A stretch of DNA of 64,000 bases from assembly GCA_011526585.1 (NCBI GenBank), contig WYBB01000210.1:1-64000 (forward strand), read 5' to 3'. The DNA comes from Deltaproteobacteria bacterium (GTDB lineage: Bacteria > Myxococcota_A > UBA9042 > PHBI01). Within the stretch, counting starts at the first letter, position 1. The number at the start of each line of letters is the position of its first letter. Positions 1-10,140 of the stretch are shown piece after piece. The translations under genes and the position numbers were made by a program. The notes beneath the pieces are model-generated. The model was not told the DNA's origin. It made no database searches and saw only the letters and a list, made by a program, of their open reading frames with translations.

Positions 1-884
1 GCGCCGGGGAAGTCGTCGGCGAAGCCGAGGATGTTCTCCACCTCGGCGCCGCGCCAGCGATAGATGCTCTGGTCGTCGTCGCCGACCGCGCAGACGTTGG
101 ACTCGGCGTTGAGGATCGCCTTGAGCAGCAGGTACTGCGCGCGGTTGGTATCCTGGAACTCGTCGACCAGGATGTAGCGGAAGCGCAGGCGCAGCTCCTC
201 GCCGACCTGCGGCACCTCGACCGCCAGGCGGTAGGGCAGCCAGATGAGATCGCCGAAGTCGACGGCGTTGGCGCGGCGCATCTCCTCTTGATAGGTCGCG
301 TAGACGGCGGCCAAGCGCTCGTCGCGGTAGTCCTCGCGCGGCAGGTCGGGGTGCTCGGGCCCCATGCAGACCTGCTTCATGCGGTCGATGTAGGCGCGCG
401 CGTGCCGCGCCGGGATGACCTTGTCGTCGATGTTCATGCGCTTGAGCACGCGCCTGAGCATCGTCTCCTGGTCGCCATCGTCGTGGATGACGAAGCCGCG
501 CGGCAGGCCGAGGTGGTGGCCGTGCGCGCGCAGGAGGCGCACGCCGATGGCGTGGAAGGTGCCGAGCCAGACGTCGGCGGCGCGTGGGCCGAGCAGGTGG
601 GCGACGCGCTCGCGCATCTCGCCGGCGGCCTTGTTGGTGAAGGTCACGGCGAGGATCTGCCAGGGCGCGAGGCGCTCGACCTGGACGAGCCAGGCGATCT
701 TGCGGGTGAGCGCGCGCGTCTTGCCGCTGCCGGCGCCGGCGAGCACGAGCAGCGGGCCGTGGCTGTGCTGCACGGCCTCGCGCTGTGGCGCGTTGAGGTC
801 GGCGAGCAAGGCCTCGGCGCGCTGCTGCTTCGACTTGTCGGTCGGCGAGACGAGCTCGAGCTGGGAGGTCGGGGGCGCGGCCAT
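1..884 (-). CDS. UvrD/PcrA-type ATP-dependent DNA helicase, N-terminal part (cut by window edge)
   Basis: Superfamily 1A 3'-5' DNA helicase that uses ATP to unwind DNA in repair and replication. About 294 N-terminal residues are visible. The Walker A region reads LAGAGSGKTRAL near residue 40, preceded by the LNAPQREAV Q-motif. Motif Ia (AVTFTNKAAGEM), motif II (ILVDEFQDTN, with the DExx-box acids) and motif III (AVGDDDQSIYRWRGA) follow in the family order. The ATG at 884 follows a purine-rich CAGGGGCG. The gene lies 12 nt downstream of the FHA regulator stop and in the same direction, so the two are probably co-transcribed. The C-terminal half lies outside the window, so PcrA and UvrD cannot be separated. 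Confidence 0.93.
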   Translation of the reverse strand, partial: MAAPPTSQLELVSPTDKSKQQRAEALLADLNAPQREAVQHSHGPLLVLAGAGSGKTRALTRKIAWLVQVERLAPWQILAVTFTNKAAGEMRERVAHLLGPRAADVWLGTFHAIGVRLLRAHGHHLGLPRGFVIHDDGDQETMLRRVLKRMNIDDKVIPARHARAYIDRMKQVCMGPEHPDLPREDYRDERLAAVYATYQEEMRRANAVDFGDLIWLPYRLAVEVPQVGEELRLRFRYILVDEFQDTNRAQYLLLKAILNAESNVCAVGDDDQSIYRWRGAEVENILGFADDFPG

Positions 885-896
885 CGCCCCTGCGGA

Positions 897-2330
897 TTAG
901 CGATCCTGCGTGCGGATGTCGAGCTTCTCCATGACGCGATAGAGCACCCAGCGGTTCTTGAGACCGAGCAGGCGCGCGGCCTGGGCGACCTTGCCGTGGG
1001 CGCGCTCGAGGGCGTCGCGGATCGCGTCGGCGCCGAGTCGCCCCGGGTCGGCGAAGCCGGGATCGGGGATCGCATCGAGCTGGGCGAGGACCTCGGGCGT
1101 GGCGTCGAGCCAGCCTTCGGAGGCGGTGGTCATCGCGGTCCAGAGGAGGGCGGTCAGCTCGCGCACGTGGGCGTGCCAGCGGTGCCGCACCAGGCGATCG
1201 ACCAGGGCCGGCGACAGGCGCGGCGCGCCGAGGTGCGCGCGGGCGGACCAGTCGTCGAAGAAGCGCTGGCCGACCTCGGGCTGCTCGGCGGCGATCTCGC
1301 GGAGGAGGGCGCGGGCGAGCAGCGGCACGTCGGAGCGGCGCTCGTCGAGCCCGGGCACGCGCACGAGGTGGATGAAGCGCGAGGCGAGATCGGCGCGCAC
1401 TGGGTCGGTGGGGGGCGCGGCGCCGGGGGCCGCGGCGGCGGCGTGGGGTAGGGCGTTGAGCGGCGCCGAGTTGGTGGCGACGATGCGCAGGCGCGGCGGC
1501 GGCTGGCTGCCGACGAGCGAGATGAGGCGCGACAGGAAGGGCTGCACCTCGGGCGCGACGTCGCCGACCTCGTCGATGACGACGAAGGGGGCGTCGTCGC
1601 GCGACTGGAGCGCGTCGACCTCGGCGCGGGTGAGGGTGGCGCCGCCGAGCACGAGGTAGGGGCGGTCGCGGTGGGCGGAGGCGCTGTGCACGGCGCGGGT
1701 GACGAGGTCCTTGCCCGAGCCGGGCGCGCCGAGCACGAGCAGCGGCGCGGCGGAGCCGGCGGCGAAGCGCACCTGATCGCGGAGTCGCCAGGTCATGGCG
1801 GATTCGCCGGTGATCCCGGACGGATCGGTGTCGCCGAAGGGGAACTCGGGGGTGCGGGCGAGCGCGGCGTCGGGCGGCTGCGCGGGGCGTCGCTCGCAGA
1901 CGACGAGGAGCTCGTTGGCGAGCAGCAGCGTCGAGCCCGGCCCGAGCTGGCCGTCGTCGACGCGAACGCCGTCGAGCTCGACGTGGCCCTTGCCGGTGCG
2001 CACGAACTCGATGCCCTCCTGGTCGGCCCAGAGCCGGGCGTGCAGGCGTGAGAGGGTCGGCGCGCCGAGCGGGCCGCGAGCGAGTGTCCGCCCGGGGCGG
2101 ACGGCGGCGAACTCGACGCGCGGACCGTTGTCCTCGGGGCGCGGTCCGCCGCGGCCGATCACCATCGGGCGCGGCTCGATGAGGGCGCGCTCGCCGACGC
2201 GCTCGGGCTCGGTGCGGCTCCAGGCGATGACCAGCGCGAGCGCGTCCGCGGCCGTCGTCGTTGGCACGGGGATCCCGAGCGGGGCGTCGGGGGTCGGATC
2301 GTAAGATGGATCGGGACGTCGTCGGGACAT
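897..2330 (-). CDS. FHA domain-AAA+-Fis HTH transcriptional regulator lacking the GAFTGA loop
   Basis: Residues about 45-145 form a forkhead-associated (phosphothreonine-binding) domain, with IGRGG and the LSRLHARL core visible. Residues about 175-400 are an AAA+ domain of the bacterial enhancer-binding type: Walker A GAPGSGKD near 203, Walker B FVVIDEV near 251, and the RADLASRF and DERRSDVPLLA segments. A Fis-like helix-turn-helix (HGKVAQAARLLGLKN) ends the protein. The spacing from Walker A to Walker B is about 20 residues shorter than in sigma-54 activators, and the ELFGH...GAFTGA stretch that contacts sigma-54 is missing. FHA-AAA-Fis regulators are frequent in Myxococcota. This one may act on DNA without remodelling sigma-54 holoenzyme (inference). 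Confidence 0.85.
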   Translation of the reverse strand: MSRRRPDPSYDPTPDAPLGIPVPTTTAADALALVIAWSRTEPERVGERALIEPRPMVIGRGGPRPEDNGPRVEFAAVRPGRTLARGPLGAPTLSRLHARLWADQEGIEFVRTGKGHVELDGVRVDDGQLGPGSTLLLANELLVVCERRPAQPPDAALARTPEFPFGDTDPSGITGESAMTWRLRDQVRFAAGSAAPLLVLGAPGSGKDLVTRAVHSASAHRDRPYLVLGGATLTRAEVDALQSRDDAPFVVIDEVGDVAPEVQPFLSRLISLVGSQPPPRLRIVATNSAPLNALPHAAAAAPGAAPPTDPVRADLASRFIHLVRVPGLDERRSDVPLLARALLREIAAEQPEVGQRFFDDWSARAHLGAPRLSPALVDRLVRHRWHAHVRELTALLWTAMTTASEGWLDATPEVLAQLDAIPDPGFADPGRLGADAIRDALERAHGKVAQAARLLGLKNRWVLYRVMEKLDIRTQDR

Positions 2331-2400
2331 CGAGCTTCCGGACCGGGACCAACCTCTGAGACGGGTTTAGCCCGGGTCCTGGAAATCGCAAAGCGAACGT

Positions 2401-2459
2401 GTGCGGGTTTGTGCGAGCACGGTGCGTGGCTGTGTGCGGGCGCGCACAAGAAGTGTGCG
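2401..2459. promoter_or_regulatory. Helically phased GTGCG repeat cluster upstream of the FHA regulator
   Basis: GTGCG occurs at 2401, 2411, 2422, 2434 and 2455 on the + strand, and in inverted form (CGCAC) at 2443. Successive spacings of 10, 11 and 12 bases are close to one helical turn, so the repeats face one side of the duplex. The cluster sits 70-130 bases upstream of the regulator start codon, where an enhancer-type or autoregulatory site would be expected. The binding protein is unknown. Confidence 0.4.
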
Positions 2460-2680
2460 CGCAATCCGCTCGCGTCAGGGGTGGTGACGGCTTCAAGCTG
2501 CTCTCATCCAACCGTGCGAGGCCGAGAGGATCGCTGAGAGCGCACGACCCGCCCACCCCGCATCCCCCATGCGGCGAGCATTGCGCGCCCTGGATGTGAT
2601 GCGCGGGTGTGAGCGCTTCTTCCCGACCACGTACGCAAGGATGGGTGGGGTTCGCCCTGGGGGGGGATAACCCTGCCAAA

Positions 2681-2715
2681 GCTCGGCCGCTACGTCTCGC
2701 ATGTAGCGGTCGAGC
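2681..2715 (-). terminator. Hairpin downstream of glmS
   Basis: A 13-bp stem with one G-U pair (arms 2681-2693 and 2703-2715, loop of 9) starts 22 bases after the glmS stop codon. On the minus strand it is followed by TTTGG only, so it is a terminator candidate with a very short U-tract. Confidence 0.55.
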
Positions 2716-2737
2716 TTGCTCAGGCAAGACGCCGCGG

Positions 2738-4585
<1,848 letters not shown>

Positions 4586-4588
4586 GTC

Positions 4589-6097
4589 TCAGGTCTCTTT
4601 GCTCGGAGCGTCGGCCGGCGGCGGCTCGGGTGGGTGCTGGCGCTTAGCTTCCTGGGCGGCCTTCTTTTGTTCTTCTCGAGGCTTGCGGTAGCGATCGTAG
4701 TAGCCCTCGAGGTTGCGTTGCTCGGAACGCGCGAGCGCGAGCGCGCCTTCCGGCACGTCGCGCACGACGGTGGTGCCGGCGGCGATGGTGGCGTGCTTGC
4801 CGATCCTGACCGGCGCGACGAGCTGGGTGTCGGAGCCGATGAAGGCGCCTTCCTCGATGATGGTCTTGTGCTTGTGGACGCCGTCGTAGTTGCAGGTGAT
4901 GGTGCCGGCGCCGACGTTGACGCCGCGGCCGATCTCGCAGTCGCCGAGGTAGGACAGGTGCGAGGCCTTGGCGTGCGGGCCGAAGCGGGCCTGCTTGGTC
5001 TCGACGAAGTTGCCGACCTTGACGCGCTCGCCGAGCTCGGTGCCTTTGCGCAGGTGCGCGAAGGGGCCGACCTCGACGCCGGAGGCGAGGCGGGCATGGG
5101 TCATGACCGAGTAGGCCTTGACGTGCACGAAGTCGCCGAGCTCGCAGGTGTCGATCAGCGCGCCCGCGTCGATGCGGCAGCCGATGCCGATGCGCGTCTT
5201 GCCGAGGAGCTGCACGTTGGGGCCGAGCAGCGTGTCCTCGCCGATGTCGACCTCGGCGTCGATGCGGATCGAGCCGGGGTCCTGCATCGAGACGCCGCGG
5301 TCCATCCAGGTGAGGCGCATGCGGGCGAGCGCGGTCTCCTCGAGCTGGGCGAGCTGGGCGCGGGTGTTGATGCCGTGGGCTTCGATCGGATCGGCGAGCG
5401 TGAAGGCGCCGACGCCTTCGCTGGAGGTGAGCGCGAAGCGCGCGACCAGGTCGGTGAGGTAGAGCTCGCCCTGGGCGTTGTGGGGTGTGAGCGAGGTGAG
5501 CGCCGCTTCGACGAGCGCGCCGCGGATGACGCACATGCCGGCGTTGACCTCGGTGATGGCGCGTTCGTCGGCGGTGGCGTCGGCGTGCTCGACGATGCGC
5601 AGGACGGCGCCGTCGGGCGCGCGCACGACGCGGCCGTAGCCGGTCGGATCGGCGGCCTGGAAGGTGGCGATGGTCATCGCGTGCGCCGACTCGCGGTGGG
5701 CCTGGAGGAGCTGGGCCAGGGTGCGCGCGGACAAGAGCGGGGTGTCGCCGTAGAGCACGAGCACCTCGCCGGCGCCGGCGAGCTGGGGCAGCGCCTGCAG
5801 GACGGCGTGGCCGGTGCCGAGCTGCTCGGTCTGGGGGGCGAAGCCGAGCGACCAGCCGGGGAAGGCGTGGGTGATCTCGCGGCCGACGTCGTCGGCCTGG
5901 TGGCCGACCACGGTGACGACGCGGTCGACGCCGGCGCGGAACGCGGCGTCGACGAGGTGCAGCACCATCGGGCGACCGAGGAAGGGGTGGAGCACCTTGA
6001 CCAGACGCGAGCGCATGCGGGTGCCCTTGCCCGCGGCGAGGATGCAGGCGGCGACTGGGGCTCGGCGCGAGCCGCCGGCAGGTGGGGGCGAGGCCAT
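4589..6097 (-). CDS. glmU: Bifunctional UDP-GlcNAc pyrophosphorylase / glucosamine-1-phosphate acetyltransferase
   Basis: Acetylates glucosamine-1-phosphate and then adds UMP to give UDP-N-acetylglucosamine. The N-terminal nucleotidyltransferase domain (about 1-245) carries LAAGKGTRM and the YGDTPLL metal-binding segment. The C-terminal left-handed beta-helix (about 265-470) shows hexapeptide repeats, with the GNFVETK, ASHLSYLGD and GVNVGAGTITCNYDG acetyltransferase signatures. At 502 aa it is longer than the usual ~456 because of a Pro/Gly-rich N-terminal extension of about 12 residues and a charged Lys/Pro/Glu-rich tail of about 35 residues. The reductive steps between GlmS and GlmU (GlmM) are not encoded nearby. 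Confidence 0.97.
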   Translation of the reverse strand: MASPPPAGGSRRAPVAACILAAGKGTRMRSRLVKVLHPFLGRPMVLHLVDAAFRAGVDRVVTVVGHQADDVGREITHAFPGWSLGFAPQTEQLGTGHAVLQALPQLAGAGEVLVLYGDTPLLSARTLAQLLQAHRESAHAMTIATFQAADPTGYGRVVRAPDGAVLRIVEHADATADERAITEVNAGMCVIRGALVEAALTSLTPHNAQGELYLTDLVARFALTSSEGVGAFTLADPIEAHGINTRAQLAQLEETALARMRLTWMDRGVSMQDPGSIRIDAEVDIGEDTLLGPNVQLLGKTRIGIGCRIDAGALIDTCELGDFVHVKAYSVMTHARLASGVEVGPFAHLRKGTELGERVKVGNFVETKQARFGPHAKASHLSYLGDCEIGRGVNVGAGTITCNYDGVHKHKTIIEEGAFIGSDTQLVAPVRIGKHATIAAGTTVVRDVPEGALALARSEQRNLEGYYDRYRKPREEQKKAAQEAKRQHPPEPPPADAPSKET

Positions 6098-6144
6098 GGC
6101 GATCCTTGGGTCTTTGGCGTCCGGTCGGCCGGAGCGACGCCCTT

Positions 6145-6174
6145 AGCATAGGAGCGTCGGATCGAGCGCGCCAA
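6145..6174 (-). promoter_or_regulatory. Probable sigma-70-type promoter of glmU-glmS
   Basis: On the minus strand, TTGGCG (6174-6169) and TATGCT (6150-6145) are separated by 18 bases. Each matches the consensus at 4 of 6 positions. A start near 6138 would give a leader of about 40 nt. Confidence 0.45.
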
Positions 6175-6242
6175 TTTCGCCCGCTGCGCGGCCCGGGAGA
6201 TTCTGGTTTCGTGCGCCGGCGAAGGCGGTTACCTTGGCGCCC

Positions 6243-9158
6243 ATGACGGATCCCCGGGACCCCGCCGTAGCCCAGGTGCTCGCGCGCCTCGCCGAGCTGG
6301 CGCCGAATCATCGCGCCCGAGCCGAGCTGCTCGCGCCGCTCGTCCTGGCGTCGCCCTACCTCGGGCGCTTCCTCATCGCGCACCCCGAGGCGCTGGCCGA
6401 GCTCGAGGCCGCCCCGGTCGTGCGGGACCGCGCGGCGATCGCGGCGCGCCTCGCCGCCGAGGCGCCGCTGTCCGAGCCGGAGGCGAGCTTCGCGGAGAAG
6501 CTCGGGGTCGCGCGGCAGCGGGCGTTGCTCGGGCTGGCGGCGCACGAGCTCGTCAGCGGCGACCCGCTGGCGACGGCGGCGGGCCTGTCGGCGCTGGCCG
6601 AGGCGGCGATCGAGCACGCGCTGGCGTTTGCGACGGCGCAGGTCCAGAGCCGCCACGGTCGGCCGCTCACCCAGGACGGCGCGCCGTGCGGCGCGGTCGT
6701 CATCGCGATGGGCGCGCTCGGCGGAGGCGAGCTCGACTTCGCCGCCAGCGTCGACCTGCTCTACGCCTACGCCACCGACCAGGGGCGCACCGACGGGGCG
6801 CGCGGCCTCGGCACCCCCGTCGACCTGCACGTCTATCACGCGCGCCTCTTCGCGAAGCTCACCCAGCTCCTGACCGAGCCGGGCGAGGCCGGCGGCGCGC
6901 TGAGAGTCGATCTCGACCTGCGCCCCGAAGGGCGGACGGGGCCGCTCTGCAACAGCGCCGAGGCGCTCGAGCGTTATTACGAGTCCTTCGGTCACGACGC
7001 CGAGCGCATCGCGTGGATCAAGGCGCGCGCCGTCGCCGGCGACCTCGCGCTCGGCGAGCGCATCATCGCCTCGCTCGAACCCTTCGTCTTTCGGAAGCAC
7101 CTCGACTACGCCTTCGCCGAGGACCTGCGCGCGATGAAGCGCCGCCTCGATCAAGCGAGCGCGCGCCTCGGCCACAAGGTCGGATTCAACGTCAAGCTCG
7201 GGCGCGGCGGCCTGCGCGAGCTCGACTTCGTCGTGCGCGCGCTGCAGCTCGCCTGGGGCGGGCGCCTGCCGGATCTGCGCACGCGCGATACGCGGACGGC
7301 GCTACAGCGGCTGGCCCTGGCGGGGCTCGTCGATCAGAGCGAGGCCGACGGGCTCGCCTCGGCGCACCGGTTCCTCTTGCGCATCGAGCACCTCCTGCAG
7401 CTCGAGGAGGACCGCCAGACCCACGTGCTGTCCGCGGACCCGGCGCTGCGCAGGCGTGTGGCCGAGCGCATGGTCGGCGGCGACGGCGATCCGCTGCCGC
7501 GCTTCGAGGAGGCGCTGGCCGAGCACAGAAAGCGCGTGCGCGCCGCCTTCGAGGCGGTCGTCGCCGGGGCCGACCAGGAGCGGGCCACCGGCGAGGAGCG
7601 CGAGCCGCGCGTCGTCGCCCTGGACGCGCCGGGCACGTCGTTCGGGCTCACCGTCGAGGAGCACCTCGGCGCCGCGCTCGATCCCGACGCCGACGCCGGC
7701 CTGCGCGATCAAGCGTTGCTCGCGCTCGGCTTCGTGAGACTCGAGGCGGCGCGCAACCGCATCGACGTCCTGGCGCGCCGGCCCGACAGCCCCTTCCATC
7801 CGCGCCATGCGGGTGGTGGCGGTGGCGGCGCGTTGGCGACGCTCGGTGCCAAGATCCTCTTCTCCGCGAGCCAGACGCCGGATCCCGACCAGGCCCTGAG
7901 CCACGTCGACGCGCTCTTGCGCGCGATCCGCCATCGCCATGCCGCGCTCGAGCAGCTCGACCGCGATCCGCGGCGGCTGACCGCGCTCGTCAACCTCTTC
8001 GGTACGAGCCACTTCCTGTCGCGGCTCCTCGTGCGCTCGCCCGGGCTGCTCGATCGGCTCGTGCTCGACGGCAAGGAGCCGGTCACGCGCACGCGCCACG
8101 ACATGGCGCGGCTCCTGGCGGCCGAGCTCGAGCTGGCGCTGAGCGCCGGGCAGGGCGGCGCCAACGGACAGGGCGGGGCGCCGATCGAGGACTTTCTCGT
8201 CGCGGCGCGACGATTCCAGACCGCCGAGATCCTGCGCATCGGCTTCTTCGATCTCGCCGGGCTCGTCGCCGATCCGTCCGAGCAGCTGAGCGACCTCGCC
8301 GAGGTGATCGTGCTCGGGCTCGCCGACGCGGTGCGGCGCGAGCTCGCGGCCAAGAGCGAGCGGGAGCTCGCCGAGGTGAGCCCGCTGGCGGTCGTCGCGC
8401 TCGGCGCCTTCGCCCGGCGCGAGCTAGGCTATCGCTCGGAGCTCGAGCTGCTCTTCCTCGTCGCCGACGACGCCGACGCCGCGATCGCCCTGCGCATGAG
8501 CCGCGCGATCGTCACGGCGCTCTCGGTCTCGAGCGTCGAGGGCAGCCTCTACCGCCTCGACGCTCGCCCGCGTCCGACCGGCACGCAAGGTCCGCTCTCG
8601 GTGACGGCGTCGCGCTGGCGTGAGCACCACCTCGCGCGCCCGGGTGGCGCCGAGCCCGAGGCGTGGGAGCTGGCGACGCTCGTGCATGCGCGCGTGCTCG
8701 GCCCGGCGCGGCCCGAGCTCCAGGCGGTCGTGAGCGAGCTCTCCGACTTTGCCATCGATGCGCTGACGCGCCACCCGGATGCCGAGCCGTTGGTCGCGTT
8801 GCCGGGCTTCGTCCGGCAGGGGCGCGTGGCCGACGAGGACGTGCGCGCGCTCGACGAGGCGCATCGTTTCCTGCGTCGCCTTGATAACCGCCTCGCCCTC
8901 GTGCAAGAAGTCGGGGCCGATAGTCTGACGTTGCTCGCCGCCGCTCCGGCCGCGTGGAGCGCCTCCGATCGCGACCACCTCCGCCGCCTCGCGCTGCGCA
9001 TGGGGTACGGCGAGGCCTCCGCGCGGGGCGGGGACGATGCGGCGGTCGCCCTATATAAGGATGTACATCGCCACCGCCAGGTGGTCGCCGAGGTGACGGC
9101 ACGACTCGCAGCGCTCGCTCGCGCCGGGGCCGTGCCGTCCGAGGCGAGAGGAAATTGA
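6243..9158 (+). CDS. glnE: Glutamate-ammonia-ligase adenylyltransferase (GlnE) family protein with altered active-site acids
   Basis: GlnE proteins attach AMP to, and remove it from, glutamine synthetase. The duplicated nucleotidyltransferase architecture is clear. The N-terminal half shows RPEGRTGPLCNS, ERYYESFGHD, IKARAVAGD and KLGRGGLRELDFVVRALQL, and the C-terminal half GAFARRELGYRS and RPRPTGTQGPL. Length 971 aa is normal. The catalytic Asp-x-Asp pairs are changed: N-terminal SDIDL reads ASVDL (Ser169, Asp171) and C-terminal SDLDL reads SELEL (Glu733, Glu735). A TTG at 6234 is better spaced from AAGGCGG than the ATG used here, and would add three residues. ilvE begins 4 nt after its stop. 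It may be a regulatory or inactive paralogue. Confidence 0.85.
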   Translation: MTDPRDPAVAQVLARLAELAPNHRARAELLAPLVLASPYLGRFLIAHPEALAELEAAPVVRDRAAIAARLAAEAPLSEPEASFAEKLGVARQRALLGLAAHELVSGDPLATAAGLSALAEAAIEHALAFATAQVQSRHGRPLTQDGAPCGAVVIAMGALGGGELDFAASVDLLYAYATDQGRTDGARGLGTPVDLHVYHARLFAKLTQLLTEPGEAGGALRVDLDLRPEGRTGPLCNSAEALERYYESFGHDAERIAWIKARAVAGDLALGERIIASLEPFVFRKHLDYAFAEDLRAMKRRLDQASARLGHKVGFNVKLGRGGLRELDFVVRALQLAWGGRLPDLRTRDTRTALQRLALAGLVDQSEADGLASAHRFLLRIEHLLQLEEDRQTHVLSADPALRRRVAERMVGGDGDPLPRFEEALAEHRKRVRAAFEAVVAGADQERATGEEREPRVVALDAPGTSFGLTVEEHLGAALDPDADAGLRDQALLALGFVRLEAARNRIDVLARRPDSPFHPRHAGGGGGGALATLGAKILFSASQTPDPDQALSHVDALLRAIRHRHAALEQLDRDPRRLTALVNLFGTSHFLSRLLVRSPGLLDRLVLDGKEPVTRTRHDMARLLAAELELALSAGQGGANGQGGAPIEDFLVAARRFQTAEILRIGFFDLAGLVADPSEQLSDLAEVIVLGLADAVRRELAAKSERELAEVSPLAVVALGAFARRELGYRSELELLFLVADDADAAIALRMSRAIVTALSVSSVEGSLYRLDARPRPTGTQGPLSVTASRWREHHLARPGGAEPEAWELATLVHARVLGPARPELQAVVSELSDFAIDALTRHPDAEPLVALPGFVRQGRVADEDVRALDEAHRFLRRLDNRLALVQEVGADSLTLLAAAPAAWSASDRDHLRRLALRMGYGEASARGGDDAAVALYKDVHRHRQVVAEVTARLAALARAGAVPSEARGN

Positions 9159-9162
9159 CGCC

Positions 9163-10101
9163 ATGGCCGGAATTCAAAAGAGCCCCTGGATCTGGATGGA
9201 CGGCGCCTTCGTGCCCTGGGACGAGGCCCAGGTGCACGTGCTCGCGCACGCGCTTCACTACGGCTTCGGCGTCTTCGAGGGCATCCGCGCCTACCAGCGC
9301 GCCGACGGCCGCTCGGCGATCTTCCGGCTGCGCGAGCACATGCAGCGCCTGTCCGACTCGGCGCGCATCATGACCCTGCCGCTGCCGTACTCGGTCGACA
9401 CGCTGACGGCGGCCGTGCTCGAGACGTGCGCCAAGAACGGCCTGCGCTCGTGCTACATCCGGCCGATCGCGTTCTCGGGCTACGGTGCGCTCGGCGTCGG
9501 TACGCTCGACAACCCGACCGTCGTCGCGATCGCGGTCTGGCCGTGGGGCGCCTACCTCGGCGAGGAAGGGCTCAACAACGGCGTGCGCATCAAGACCTCG
9601 ACGTTCTCGCGCCCGCACGTCAACTCGCAGCTCCACAAGGGCAAGGTCATCGGGCACTACGTCAACTCGATCCTCGCAAAGCGCGAGGCGAACGCCGAGG
9701 GCTACAGCGAGGCGCTGCTCCTCGACACCAACGGCTACGTAAGCGAGGCCTCGGGCGAGAACGTCTTCGCCGTCATCGGCGACACGCTCTACACCGCGCC
9801 GTTCTCGGGGCCGATCCTCGGTGGCATCACGCGCGACACGCTGATCACGCTGGCCGCCGAAGAGGGCATTGGCGTCAAGGAGATGTCGCTCACGCGCGAC
9901 ACGCTCTACCTCGCCGACGAGGTCTTCATGTGCGGCACCGCCGCCGAGGTCACGCCGGTGCGCGAGATCGACCGCCGCGTCGTCGGCAGCGGCACACGCG
10001 GCCCGGTGACGAAGCGCCTGCAGGAGCGCTACTTCGACGTCGTGCGCGGCGCGGACGACAGGCACGATCAGTGGCTCTCGTTCTACGAGCCGCAGAGCTG
10101 A
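9163..10101 (+). CDS. ilvE: Branched-chain amino acid aminotransferase
   Basis: PLP-dependent class IV aminotransferase that interconverts leucine, isoleucine and valine with their 2-oxo acids. Length 312 aa is typical. The N-terminus (WMDGAFVPWDEAQVHVLAHALHYG) gives way to GVFEGIRAY, the HKGKVIGHYVNS segment with the PLP lysine, the ASGENVF phosphate-binding region, and a C-terminal FMCGTAAEVTPVREID motif. It follows glnE after 4 nt and is therefore probably co-transcribed, an association of ammonia-assimilation control with amino-acid transamination. The next gene starts 39 nt later behind its own GAGGAAGGAAG ribosome binding site. Confidence 0.96.
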   Translation: MAGIQKSPWIWMDGAFVPWDEAQVHVLAHALHYGFGVFEGIRAYQRADGRSAIFRLREHMQRLSDSARIMTLPLPYSVDTLTAAVLETCAKNGLRSCYIRPIAFSGYGALGVGTLDNPTVVAIAVWPWGAYLGEEGLNNGVRIKTSTFSRPHVNSQLHKGKVIGHYVNSILAKREANAEGYSEALLLDTNGYVSEASGENVFAVIGDTLYTAPFSGPILGGITRDTLITLAAEEGIGVKEMSLTRDTLYLADEVFMCGTAAEVTPVREIDRRVVGSGTRGPVTKRLQERYFDVVRGADDRHDQWLSFYEPQS

Positions 10102-10140
10102 AGCCGCCGCGCGCACGGCGCCCGAACGAGGAAGGAAGCC

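Larger units (their letters stand above)
2331..2737. other. 407-base intergenic region between glmS and the FHA regulator
   Basis: No convincing gene. A 66-codon frame at 2399-2599 (+) lacks a ribosome binding site and recognisable content. The half next to the FHA regulator holds a cluster of GTGCG pentamers (2401-2459), and on the minus strand a weak TTGCGA-16-TAAACC promoter candidate between that cluster and the start codon. The half next to glmS holds a 13-bp hairpin (2681-2715). A G-run at 2658-2666 is also present. The rest shows nothing recognisable. Confidence 0.6.

Noticed and set aside
2399..2599. 66-codon frame between glmS and the FHA regulator (+)
   Set aside because: No ribosome binding site, composition unlike coding neighbours, and it overlaps the GTGCG repeat cluster; best explained by low stop-codon frequency at high GC.
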